Origin: Bdellovibrio bacteriovorus
GTDB lineage: Bacteria > Bdellovibrionota > Bdellovibrionia > Bdellovibrionales > Bdellovibrionaceae
DNA: 64,000 nt
Reading direction: 5' to 3'
Assembly: GCF_001592735.1 (NCBI RefSeq)
Contig: NZ_LUKE01000003.1
Location: forward strand, 310,001-374,000
Shown here: piece after piece, positions 26,134 to 34,273 of the stretch
Numbering within the stretch: position 1 is the stretch's first letter
How the letters are laid out: each line of letters starts with the position of its first letter
Translations under genes and position numbers: made by a program
The notes under the pieces: model-generated
Told to the model about the DNA's origin: nothing
Database searches by the model: none
What the model saw: only the letters and a program-made list of their open reading frames with translations

Positions 26134-26703
26134 ATGACAGCAGGATGGACAACGTTTGCACGCATTGCCGGAAGTATTTTTTTAGTAGGGATTTTAGGTT
26201 CCTGTGCGACCTATCATACTCCCCTTTCGCGTGAATACACCTCGACGGGAGCCACCGCAAAACGTTCTGTCGCTTATGACAGCAACCCCGCCGTGATCCA
26301 AGAAGAAATGATGACCTTTGATTGGCCGGTAGACCGGGCGCGCATGACGCGTGGGTTTTTACCTAAAAAACGCCGTCCTCATTTGGGCATCGACTTAGCG
26401 GCTCCGAAAGGAACGCCGATTTTAGCTTCGCAAGCCGGTACCGTCATCTATGCGGGTCGCGAGTTTCGTGGTTACGGCAAAATGGTTTTGATTGAATCCG
26501 GAAATGGCTTTGCCACTTTATATGCCCACTTTGATAAAATCCTTGTTGCTGAAGGACAGAAAGTTCGCCAAGGCGAAGTGATCGGCGCCATGGGCCGCAC
26601 CGGCCGCGCGACGGGCGTCCATTTGCACTTTGAAGTTCGTAAAAACCGTGGGCCCATTGACCCACTTCCGTTGCTTCCACAGATCTCAACGGCGGGACGT
26701 TAA
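26134..26703 (+). CDS. LytM/M23 endopeptidase-like lipoprotein
   Basis: 189 residues from the chosen ATG. A lipoprotein signal ends in LGSC. The M23 fold carries HLGID (first zinc His and Asp), YAHF and HLHFE (final His pair), so the zinc site is complete and the enzyme may cut peptide cross-links in peptidoglycan. The in-frame TTG at 26086 is rejected because it would add 16 residues before the signal peptide and lies in a hairpin. It resembles NlpD/EnvC-type proteins but has no LysM domain. Confidence 0.85.
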   Translation: MTAGWTTFARIAGSIFLVGILGSCATYHTPLSREYTSTGATAKRSVAYDSNPAVIQEEMMTFDWPVDRARMTRGFLPKKRRPHLGIDLAAPKGTPILASQAGTVIYAGREFRGYGKMVLIESGNGFATLYAHFDKILVAEGQKVRQGEVIGAMGRTGRATGVHLHFEVRKNRGPIDPLPLLPQISTAGR

Positions 26704-26804
26704 AACTAGCCTCGTCGTCGGTTTTAAAACTCATGACAGCCTCAATGTCCTCACTTAGCCTTTTTAAGTAGTACGAAAAAGTACACCGCTTTAAGGAGGC
26801 TTTT

Positions 26805-27254
26805 ATGCTTTTATCATTTCGTCAGACTTTGATTGGTTGCGCTGTCGCCCTTTCGACAGCTTTCACCGCGGCTCAGGCGGACGTCACAGGCCTGTGGCAA
26901 GGTTACGGGTCTTGGACTTATGACGGCTCTTCTATACCTTGCTTATTGACGATCCGCTTTGAAGAAAACCAAACTCACGTGCGCCGCCATAAAGGCCAAT
27001 TGCAATGCGATGTTTTAACCATGCACTCTGACCCCTTGATGTGGCAAAAAAATGGCTCTGAGCTTCTTTTAGAAGGCGAAATGGCAGGCTCTTGGAGTGA
27101 GAACGGAATTAAAACTGAAGAGCTGGCCGGAGATAATATTAAAGTTAGCACCGATCTTAACGCCGCGACCGGCGAATACCACGAAGTTTGGTCTAGAGTT
27201 TCTGATGGCGCGATCTTTTATGATATCCGCGCGAACTTGAAAAGATCTAAGTAA
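26805..27254 (+). CDS. small secreted protein, unknown
   Basis: 149 residues. A signal peptide is cleaved near AQA-DV (about residue 25). The mature part begins VTGLWQGYGSW and alternates short strands in the way of small lipocalin-like or DUF-type beta domains; two Cys may pair (IPCLLTI, LQCDVL). No family is assigned. A strong ribosome site AAGGAGG precedes the ATG. Confidence 0.65.
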   Translation: MLLSFRQTLIGCAVALSTAFTAAQADVTGLWQGYGSWTYDGSSIPCLLTIRFEENQTHVRRHKGQLQCDVLTMHSDPLMWQKNGSELLLEGEMAGSWSENGIKTEELAGDNIKVSTDLNAATGEYHEVWSRVSDGAIFYDIRANLKRSK

Positions 27255-27276
27255 GATCGCTCTGAATTTAAAAATA

Positions 27277-27307
27277 AAAAAGCCCACGTTTTTGCGTGGG
27301 CTTTTTC
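27277..27307. terminator. bidirectional intrinsic terminator
   Basis: Stem AGCCCACG (27282-27289)/CGTGGGCT (27296-27303) with A-tract on the left and T-tract on the right. It serves the secreted-protein gene on the plus strand and the barrel gene on the minus strand. Confidence 0.85.
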
Positions 27308-27328
27308 GTTTCTTAATTTCGTAAGAAA

Positions 27329-28309
27329 TTAGAATACGTTGATAGTCGCGTTAACACCTACGTTGGTAGTGTCCGCTTTCATGTACTCAGGAGCGAATTG
27401 GAAGTTCGGGTACAAGTAGAAATCACGAGCAACCGCGATACCAAGACCTACTGATTGAGTCCACATATTGTGATAGAAAGAGTCAGCAGCATCGTCACGA
27501 TAGTGATCGAAAGTCGCTGGACGGAATACCGTTCTGAAAGAATAAGTATCGTTGAATGCATACTCTACGAATGGGTATACACCCAAAGTGTAGTCTGTAC
27601 GGCCACCTTCTACATTAGAAAGTGTGTCATCAGAGTTAGGGCCGTCACCGAAGAAACCGTAGTCAAGAGTGACTGCGATACCTGGTTGCCAGTTTGTATT
27701 TGGGATTTCACCCAAGATAGTCCAACCGAAGCTTGTAGAAGCAACATAGTTTGCTTCAGTGTACGCGGGACGAGTTTCCCAGCTGCCAGAAGCACTTACG
27801 TTTTGTTGCAAGCCCATTGCGCGGAAAGAACGTGACCAAGAAGCGTATGGATTCGATACGTAGGCTTTTCTTGCGCTGTTTTGGTTTGTAGTTTCTTCGA
27901 TAGAGTTATGAAGCGGAGTCAAGATAGACACGCCCGTACCCAAACGAACTGAATCACGCTTAGACAAACGATAAGCAACTGCAACGTCTGCTGCGAATAC
28001 TGTGCTTGAATCTTTGCTTGCTACGCCGGCGTAGTTAGGACGTACTTTACCCATTGGATCTTCAAGGCTGCCACCGTTATAAACTAGGTCAGCAGAGACA
28101 GACCAAAGAGATTTAGAACCAGATTCCGCACGCATTTTTGCGTTCGTGATCTCTTCGTCAAGGTCGCCCCCAACTTTTTCTTCAGACTTTTGCACGTCTG
28201 ATACTTTTACTGTGCTTGTGTTTGCGTTTTGGTTTTCTTCTTGCGCGTGTGCCGCTGTAGTAACCAAAGACCCCGCCAAAATCAGTGATAATAGAACTTG
28301 TTGTTTCAC
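27329..28309 (-). CDS. outer-membrane beta-barrel protein, unknown
   Basis: 326 residues. A signal peptide is cleaved near AHA-QE. An acidic N-terminal segment of about 45 residues is followed by about 12 amphipathic strands (for example SVSADLVYNGG, PGIAVTLDYGFFGDG, TLGVYPFVEYAFND) and a terminal Phe. It probably is an abundant porin-like protein. The start is preceded by a 120-nt leader and a perfect-looking sigma-54 promoter. Confidence 0.75.
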   Translation of the reverse strand: MKQQVLLSLILAGSLVTTAAHAQEENQNANTSTVKVSDVQKSEEKVGGDLDEEITNAKMRAESGSKSLWSVSADLVYNGGSLEDPMGKVRPNYAGVASKDSSTVFAADVAVAYRLSKRDSVRLGTGVSILTPLHNSIEETTNQNSARKAYVSNPYASWSRSFRAMGLQQNVSASGSWETRPAYTEANYVASTSFGWTILGEIPNTNWQPGIAVTLDYGFFGDGPNSDDTLSNVEGGRTDYTLGVYPFVEYAFNDTYSFRTVFRPATFDHYRDDAADSFYHNMWTQSVGLGIAVARDFYLYPNFQFAPEYMKADTTNVGVNATINVF

Positions 28310-28442
28310 TGTTTTCCCTTTCGTTTTTTGTTTAAAAAATCCCCAAAATTAAATTCAAAATTTCATAATCACGGCTCGCTTTTTTGAGACCATGAGTCAT
28401 TTACATTCAGTAGTCCCAATTTGGGCCTGCCTGGACGTAATG

Positions 28443-28458
28443 AGCAAGTAAGGTGCCA
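28443..28458 (-). promoter_or_regulatory. sigma-54-like promoter of the OM barrel gene
   Basis: Minus strand TGGCACCTTACTTGCT matches TGGCACR-N4-TTGCW at every position except R, with exact GG-N10-GC spacing. The start site would be near 28432, leaving an AT-rich leader of about 120 nt. The 310-bp gap here holds only this site and the hairpin at 28589-28609. Confidence 0.65.
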
Positions 28459-28588
28459 CGACTTTGGTTGCGTATCAACACCAATTCCTGACGAAATCTT
28501 GTTTTAATCTAGCTTATATTCGATTTGGGAATAATTTTTAGTAAATTTGCGCCGCGCGATAGCAGAGCATAGGAAGGGAGCCTAGGAA

Positions 28589-28609
28589 CCGGTGTACTTT
28601 TTACACCGG
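28589..28609 (-). terminator. hairpin after the lipoprotein gene
   Basis: CCGGTGTA (28589-28596)/TACACCGG (28602-28609), 5-nt loop, 15 bp after the stop codon of the minus-strand gene. There is no T-tract, so it may be a 3' stabiliser rather than a true terminator. Confidence 0.45.
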
Positions 28610-28623
28610 CTCCTCGTTGAAAA

Positions 28624-29226
28624 CTACTTGATATAGGTGCCTGAAGTGGCGTTGCCGTTCAGGTATCCGACCATGACTGTTCCATCATACATGTCAGCAC
28701 TTGTCCATGCGTTCGCACGAACCAACGGCAAAGCTCTTTCTGCTTTTAGTTTTGCGTAACGATCTAGACTTGTCGTGGACACCTCAAAATATTTGCGAAC
28801 GCCTTCTTGGATCACCAACTTATTGTCTTTATATGCATTCACTAAAACGTAATAAGCCGTGCAGTTCGCATTGGCGCATACGGCCGCCGCATCAATTCTG
28901 ACGTTATTACCCACATTCATCGTGCCCGTTCTTAGTTCCAAAGCCGCGTGGCGTGTGGTGAGGGAAAATTGATAATTATTAATAGCAACCACGGAAGTCA
29001 TGACTTTTTCAGAACCGTTAAGGGCTCTATCAATCTTGACGATATCGATATCAATACCTTCACCAAGAGCAACTTGGTCAGCGGCCGCCGTTTCTTCAAC
29101 GTTCGTCGCTTCCGCACCCATCTTGTTGGTTTTGTACTTTGCAGCGAAATCAGAATCTTTCTTCGCGCAAGCTGATAAAGCCAAAGCAGCGATAAGAACT
29201 GCGGTAAATGGTTTAAATGATTTCAT
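28624..29226 (-). CDS. lipoprotein, unknown
   Basis: 200 residues. A lipoprotein signal ends in LSAC. The mature part has an Ala/Glu-rich linker and then a domain of about 140 residues with paired Cys (CANANC). No family is recognised. The promoter at 29268-29283 looks like a sigma-54 site. Confidence 0.7.
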   Translation of the reverse strand: MKSFKPFTAVLIAALALSACAKKDSDFAAKYKTNKMGAEATNVEETAAADQVALGEGIDIDIVKIDRALNGSEKVMTSVVAINNYQFSLTTRHAALELRTGTMNVGNNVRIDAAAVCANANCTAYYVLVNAYKDNKLVIQEGVRKYFEVSTTSLDRYAKLKAERALPLVRANAWTSADMYDGTVMVGYLNGNATSGTYIK

Positions 29227-29267
29227 AACAAAGCCTCCATAAATAAAAGATCTACACGAGGCTATAA

Positions 29268-29283
29268 TGCAAGGTCTTGGCCA
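29268..29283 (-). promoter_or_regulatory. sigma-54-like promoter of the lipoprotein gene
   Basis: Minus strand TGGCCAAGACCTTGCA, with GG and GC 10 nt apart and intact TTGCA. The start site would be about 30 bp before the ATG. Downstream it shares TTATAGCCT with the site at 12634-12649. Confidence 0.6.
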
Positions 29284-29410
29284 GACAGCAGATGGGCCTA
29301 AATCATGGAATCATTTAGCGATTCTCATTCTGAGACAAGGGACGCTAAATCCACCACGCCACGGCGGTGACATTTTTAGAACCAGATAGCGAAAACATTG
29401 AACAGTCTTG

Positions 29411-29442
29411 AAAAATAAAAAACCCCGCTTTTAAGGCGGGGT
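29411..29442 (-). terminator. intrinsic terminator after the YceI gene
   Basis: Stem ACCCCGC (29422-29428)/GCGGGGT (29436-29442), followed on the minus strand by TTTTTATTTTT. It lies about 26 bp after the stop. Confidence 0.85.
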
Positions 29443-29467
29443 CTTATAAAAAAGTTCTTAATCAAAA

Positions 29468-30061
29468 CTATTTTTTAGCGACTAGATTCAATTCAAGTTC
29501 AAACTTGTCATTGATGATTTTATCGCCCGCAAGTTCTTTAAAGAAGTTGCCAGAGCCGTATTTCAGACCCCATTTTGTGCGATCAACTTCAACTTTGCCG
29601 GTGCCGGTGATTGTGTTTTTGTCTACTTTCACCGTCGCTGGAAATTCAACCGGGTGAGTGCCACCGATCATCGTTAAATCACCTTTTACGATCACTTCGT
29701 CTTTGGCTTTGCCTGGTTTTACACTTGTGATTTTGAAGGTCGATGTTGGGTATTTTGATACGTTAAAAAAATCTTCGCTAGAAAGATGACCAACCAATTT
29801 CTTTTGGTAATCAGCACTGTCTTTCAAATCCTCATTTGTGATCGTTGTCATATCAACTACAACAGTTCCCGCGGTGATTTGATTTTTCTTATCCGTGGTG
29901 ACTTCGCCTTCTTTAACGGCAATGTGACCATTATGAGCACTTCCCATTTTCTTAGTGCCCTTCCAAGCAATTTTACTTGCTTGAGCATCGATTTTATAAA
30001 CATCAGCCATTGCTGCCGAAGCTGCTACCGTTAATAGCGCGCTTAATACGTACTTCATCAT
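29468..30061 (-). CDS. YceI family periplasmic protein
   Basis: 197 residues. A signal peptide is cleaved near AMA-DV. The YceI barrel is recognisable by the start VYKIDAQASKIAWKG, the GHLSSEDFFNVSKYPTSTFK segment, and the ending DRTKWGLKYGS...IINDKFELELNL. Family members bind polyisoprenoid or other long lipids in the periplasm. The function here is inferred from that. Two adjacent Met are possible starts. Confidence 0.9.
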   Translation of the reverse strand: MMKYVLSALLTVAASAAMADVYKIDAQASKIAWKGTKKMGSAHNGHIAVKEGEVTTDKKNQITAGTVVVDMTTITNEDLKDSADYQKKLVGHLSSEDFFNVSKYPTSTFKITSVKPGKAKDEVIVKGDLTMIGGTHPVEFPATVKVDKNTITGTGKVEVDRTKWGLKYGSGNFFKELAGDKIINDKFELELNLVAKK

Positions 30062-30102
30062 TTTGATTTCTCCTTCAAAGATGTCTCATCTTCGCGTTTT
30101 TT

Positions 30103-30118
30103 TGCAAACGATCAACCA
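30103..30118 (-). promoter_or_regulatory. possible sigma-54-like promoter of the YceI gene
   Basis: Minus strand TGGTTGATCGTTTGCA: the GG and GC are 10 nt apart and TTGCA is intact, but three less-conserved bases of the -24 box differ. Confidence 0.4.
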
Positions 30119-30175
30119 TAAAAACTATTTCTTAACACGCTTCATAGCGCAAGCTTCGACATGCAGAATTAAACT

Positions 30176-30204
30176 TTGATCTGTGTGCAGGATCTTACTA
30201 TGCT
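30176..30204 (+). promoter_or_regulatory. sigma-70-like promoter of the patatin gene
   Basis: TTGATC (30176-30181), 17-bp spacer, TATGCT (30199-30204); 23 bp before the chosen ATG. Confidence 0.4.
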
Positions 30205-30226
30205 TATAAAGCCTAAAGGAGATTCT

Positions 30227-31405
30227 ATGTCCCTTGGTCTTGTCTTATCTGGAGGAGGAGCTCGCGCGGCTTATCAAGCTGGCGTTTTAGCTGCCATTGG
30301 CGAACTTTGCCAAGAAATGCAAATCGACAATCCGATCAGCTACTATACAGGTTTGAGTGCCGGCGCTATCAATGCCGCTTTTATTTGTTCGTCCCCTGAA
30401 GGAAGTTTTATTCAGGCAACTAAGAATTTAGAACATCTTTGGTCCAACGTCCAAACCGAGCAAGTTTATATCAGTGATGTGGTTTCACTTTCTATGGGAG
30501 GCCTGCAGTGGATGTTTGATCTTTCCTTGGGGGGACTCGTTAAAAAATCACCCCATCGCTCGCTGTTAGACACGGCTCCTTTAAAAAGTTTTTTAGAGAA
30601 ACATTGTGATTTTAGTAATATCGACAAGAATATCTCTGCCGGAATGTTTCAAGCCTTGGGGGTGACAGCGATGGATTATCATAGCAGCGCCACCGTGACA
30701 TTCCTGCAGTCTCATAACGGCATAAGCCCTTGGCGCCGAGTTCGTCGCCGAGCCGAGAGTGCAAAGATCACGGCCGATCACGTTTTAGCATCCGCGGCGA
30801 TTCCCATTTTGTTTCCTCCGGTGGCGCTTGATACGCGATATTTTGGGGATGGCTGTGTCCGCAATCAATCGCCTTGCGGTCCGGCTATCTATTTGGGTTC
30901 AGATCGATTGATAGCTATCGGCGTGCGAAAAAAACAAGACATGTGCTATGCCGCTCCCGAGGTGAGACCTAGCGATCCTCCTTCGGTGGGTCGCATCGCG
31001 AATGTTCTTCTTAACGCCGTGATGATGGACGGGATGGAGATTGATATCGAACGCCTGCAAAGAATTAACGAAAATCTGGCTAAGCTTGGCGATATCAAAG
31101 CGCCACATTTAACGGTGCGCCCGATTGATGCCCTTTGGATTTCGCCATCACGAGAACTTTCAGAGCTGGCTTCAAAAAAATCCACGGAACTACCCCCGAT
31201 GATTCGCTATTTGTTAAAAGGTCTCGGCAGTCTTCAGGATGTTTCGGAAATTTCAAGCTTTCTGCTTTTTGATTCTTCCTACAGCAAGGCTTTGATTGAA
31301 CTGGGATATGAAGACGGACGAAATGCCAAAGAGGCTTTGCGAAAACTTTTAGAAGATGAAGTTCGCCAAAAACTCTTGCAAAAACAGCCCTCAACCCAAA
31401 ACTAA
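30227..31405 (+). CDS. patatin-like phospholipase
   Basis: 392 residues from the chosen ATG, which has AAAGGAG 5 nt before it. The oxyanion loop SGGGARAAYQAG, the nucleophile elbow GLSAG and the Asp of FGDGCVRN form the Ser-Asp dyad of patatins. It would hydrolyse lipid acyl chains. There is no signal peptide, so it acts in the cytoplasm or is exported another way. The codons between 30176 and 30227 are a poor coding match. Its stop overlaps the kup stop. Confidence 0.85.
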   Translation: MSLGLVLSGGGARAAYQAGVLAAIGELCQEMQIDNPISYYTGLSAGAINAAFICSSPEGSFIQATKNLEHLWSNVQTEQVYISDVVSLSMGGLQWMFDLSLGGLVKKSPHRSLLDTAPLKSFLEKHCDFSNIDKNISAGMFQALGVTAMDYHSSATVTFLQSHNGISPWRRVRRRAESAKITADHVLASAAIPILFPPVALDTRYFGDGCVRNQSPCGPAIYLGSDRLIAIGVRKKQDMCYAAPEVRPSDPPSVGRIANVLLNAVMMDGMEIDIERLQRINENLAKLGDIKAPHLTVRPIDALWISPSRELSELASKKSTELPPMIRYLLKGLGSLQDVSEISSFLLFDSSYSKALIELGYEDGRNAKEALRKLLEDEVRQKLLQKQPSTQN

Positions 31406-33276
31406 ATTTCGACTTGAATTCCCACTTCGATCACTTGATTGGGTGGGATGCGGAAAAAGGCCGTGGGTCGCTCTGCATTTTTAGACATCACCGCAAACAG
31501 TCGTTCACGCCAGTGGAACATACGCGGTTCGTTGGCGCGTTCAGGGGCCGGGCCATTTTTGCTAGCGATGATGGTTTCACGTCCCAAAACGAAAGTCGTC
31601 TCGCTGACGCTGAAATTGATATCACGCTGACGACAAGCCTCTAAGATATGTTTCATCTTAGGGATTTCCATAAACCCATAGTAAGCCAGAATACGGTACA
31701 TATTCGGGATCACTTCTTGAATTGATATGCGATCCTTCTTAGATACAAAAGGAACTTCACGCGTTTGAATTGTTAAAATGGCCACGCGCTGATGCAAAAC
31801 TTTATTGTGCTTTAAATTATGCAACAGCGGTGCTGGCACACCCCAAGGATCCCCCGTCATGTATATCGCAGTCCCTGGTACGCGAAACGGAGGCTCGCGC
31901 AAAAGCTTTAAGCAGAAATCTTCAATCGGCATTGAGCGCTCTTTAAGACGACGGAACAAAATCTGACGACCTTTTTGCCATGTCGTCATTAACAGATAAA
32001 TCACCGCCCCAATCGCTAACGGCACCCAACCACCGTGTGTGATCTTACGAACGTTCGCCGAAAAAAACGCCATATCAATAACAAAAAAAGTTCCGAAAAT
32101 CGAGGACGCCTTTAACAAACTCCAATTCCATTTTTGGCGGGCGACTTCATAAGCAAGAATGGTGGTGATGACCATGGTCGCGGTCACGGCAATCCCGTAA
32201 GCGGCGGCCAAGTTGGTAGAGCTTTTAAACGTTAGCACCAGCCAGACAACTCCAATGAAAAGAGCCCAATTCACGGCAGGCACATAGATCTGACCAATTT
32301 CTCGACTGGAAGTGTGAACAATGGCAATGCGCGGACAAAAACCCAACTGTATTGCCTGCCGAGTGATGGAAAAAACTCCAGAGATTAAGGCTTGAGAGGC
32401 AATCACGGTCGCCATCGTCGAGAGACAGACCATCGGCAACAGGGCCCATTTAGGAGCTAAAAGATAAAATGGATTAGAAACAGCCTCAGGGTGATTTAAA
32501 AGCAAAGCCCCTTGTCCAAAATAATTTAATACTAAAGCCGGAAGAGCGATAAAAAACCACGCCAAGCGAATCGGTCGTTTACCGAAATGTCCCATATCTG
32601 CATAAAGAGCTTCCCCGCCCGTAACTACCAGCACCACCGAACCCAATACAAGAAAGCCATGCCATCCATTGTTAAGGAAAAACTCGACCGCATGACTGGG
32701 AAATAAAGCTTCAAAGACATGCAGATTTTCAATCATGCCATGGACCCCAAGAGCCCCCAGCACCGTGAACCAAATCAATATGATGGGTCCAAAGACGATC
32801 CCTATTTTCCCCGTCCCATATTTTTGCATCAAGAAAATCGCGTTAATAACAAAAATGGTCAGCGGAATAATGAAAGGCTCAAACTTAGGTGCTACTAAAG
32901 TGAGACCTTCCATGGCGGATAAGACCGAAATGGCGGGCGTGATAACACCATCGCCGTAAAGGACCGCGGCCCCAAAAAGTCCTAAGATCGTCATCGCCCA
33001 ACGGCGATTGGTGCCATCTTTACTGCCCTGACTGCGCACGGCGAGCGCCATCAAAGAAAGAATACCACCTTCGCCTTTATTATCCGCGCGCATGACAAAG
33101 GCCATGTACTTTACACAGATAACAATAATCATCGTCCAGAAAATAAGAGAAAGAATTCCTAAGATATTTGATTCGTTGGGAACAAGACCGTACTCACCAA
33201 AACACTCTCTCAAAGCATAAAGAGGACTGGTACCGATGTCCCCGAAAACCACTCCCAAGGCCCCCAAAGAGAGCAT
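31402..33276 (-). CDS. kup: Kup-type potassium transporter
   Basis: 624 residues from the first ATG. The family signature VVFGDIGTSPLYALRE lies at the very start, followed by about 12 membrane helices and a cytoplasmic C-terminal domain ending FFRIPPNQVIEVGIQVEI. It imports K+ with protons. The frame stays open upstream for another 19 codons that look like a normal Kup N-terminus (FFIDKSGHNQQGNTLL) but contain no ATG, GTG or TTG, so the real start is uncertain. Confidence 0.92.
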   Translation of the reverse strand: MLSLGALGVVFGDIGTSPLYALRECFGEYGLVPNESNILGILSLIFWTMIIVICVKYMAFVMRADNKGEGGILSLMALAVRSQGSKDGTNRRWAMTILGLFGAAVLYGDGVITPAISVLSAMEGLTLVAPKFEPFIIPLTIFVINAIFLMQKYGTGKIGIVFGPIILIWFTVLGALGVHGMIENLHVFEALFPSHAVEFFLNNGWHGFLVLGSVVLVVTGGEALYADMGHFGKRPIRLAWFFIALPALVLNYFGQGALLLNHPEAVSNPFYLLAPKWALLPMVCLSTMATVIASQALISGVFSITRQAIQLGFCPRIAIVHTSSREIGQIYVPAVNWALFIGVVWLVLTFKSSTNLAAAYGIAVTATMVITTILAYEVARQKWNWSLLKASSIFGTFFVIDMAFFSANVRKITHGGWVPLAIGAVIYLLMTTWQKGRQILFRRLKERSMPIEDFCLKLLREPPFRVPGTAIYMTGDPWGVPAPLLHNLKHNKVLHQRVAILTIQTREVPFVSKKDRISIQEVIPNMYRILAYYGFMEIPKMKHILEACRQRDINFSVSETTFVLGRETIIASKNGPAPERANEPRMFHWRERLFAVMSKNAERPTAFFRIPPNQVIEVGIQVEI

Positions 33277-33393
33277 TAATAGGGTGTTACCTTGTTGGTT
33301 GTGTCCTGACTTGTCGATAAAAAACCGTCCTGCCTATCAAGCTGGAATTCTTTAAACTGGTGCTATCATTTGAACAAGACTTGAGTTTAGTGA

Positions 33394-33420
33394 AAAACCC
33401 AGGCCTTGTCAGCAAGGCCT
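33394..33420 (-). terminator. hairpin in the kup/reductase gap
   Basis: AGGCCTTG (33401-33408)/CAAGGCCT (33413-33420), 4-nt loop, followed on the minus strand by GGG then TTTTT. It could end the FMN reductase transcript before kup. The 326-bp gap otherwise holds only the doubtful small ORF at 33497. Confidence 0.45.
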
Positions 33421-33496
33421 CAAGAGTGTTGACGCGTGGGGTAAATTACAGGAAGTTCAGTTGCTTTCTTTTTGGGCTGTTTGAGATCCTAGAGGC

Positions 33497-33637
33497 ATGA
33501 AACCGAATTCGATTTTTAAATCAAAGTGGTTCTTAGCCGTCGTCATCCTAGCCGGTCTTTTTTACTTCGAAACAAAGGTCAGCGCACAGCTCAAGCTGCG
33601 CCCTATTTCGGCGCCAGCTGAAGCTTCTTTGCGATAA
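33497..33637 (+). CDS. possible 46-residue membrane/secreted peptide
   Basis: ATG at 33497 opens a frame with a basic N-terminus (MKPNSIFKSKW), a hydrophobic segment (FLAVVILAGLFYF) and a plausible signal cleavage after VSA. It overlaps the 3' end of the opposite-strand reductase gene by 35 bp. The ribosome site is poor (AGAGG too close to the ATG). It may be chance. Confidence 0.25.
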   Translation: MKPNSIFKSKWFLAVVILAGLFYFETKVSAQLKLRPISAPAEASLR

Positions 33638-34193
33638 AGGAGTTGGCATCAAGTCCCGCCCCGGACAAAGCTTGCGTAAACTTTTGAAAGCCCTGAGCTT
33701 GCTTAATAAGCAGGCTCTTCGCTGTCGCATCGATGACTTGGCCATCGGCGTCTACGCTTTTGTGAACATTCATTAAGAACACTCGCTCTGGAAAAATAAA
33801 GGCGTTGCGATACCCGAAGACCCCTTGCAGGTGTTCCACCGGACGCAAACCACCCCACATAATCCCCAAGCCCACAAAACACACCGGACGGTATTCGAAG
33901 GAATCTGGAAACTTCATGTGATCGATGAAGTATTTTAAAATACCAGGCATAGATCCGTTGTATTCCGGACTCACCACGATCAGTCCGTCGCTGCTTAATA
34001 CTTTTTGCAAGTAAGGAGTGATTCCTTCGCTTGGAGTTCCATAAAGCAAATCACCATGAAGATGTTTTTTTAGTTCTTGTAAATCCATAATCTCTACATC
34101 TTCACCCAGATCTTTGTAGATGCTTTGAATGAACTTCGAAATTTTTAATGTATTGGAACCCGGTCGATCCGTTCCCGAGATGATGTATTTCAT
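33603..34193 (-). CDS. NADPH-dependent FMN reductase-like flavoprotein
   Basis: 196 residues. Flavodoxin-like fold with the first FMN loop SGTDRPGSNT and the diagnostic SPEYNGSMPG segment. Members reduce FMN, quinones, azo dyes or chromate. Start ATG with AGGAG upstream. A single gene. Confidence 0.85.
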   Translation of the reverse strand: MKYIISGTDRPGSNTLKISKFIQSIYKDLGEDVEIMDLQELKKHLHGDLLYGTPSEGITPYLQKVLSSDGLIVVSPEYNGSMPGILKYFIDHMKFPDSFEYRPVCFVGLGIMWGGLRPVEHLQGVFGYRNAFIFPERVFLMNVHKSVDADGQVIDATAKSLLIKQAQGFQKFTQALSGAGLDANSFIAKKLQLAPK

Positions 34194-34273
34194 TTTTCTT
34201 AATTCTCCTAGACAGTGGGTATACAGTTCGCTGTAATAAAGCTCAAGCTAGAATTATCGGACACCCCGGAGGC

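Noticed and set aside
27455-27835. 126-residue plus-strand ORF opposite the OM barrel
   Set aside because: Antisense shadow: no ribosome site, no recognisable domain, and the barrel frame explains the base composition.
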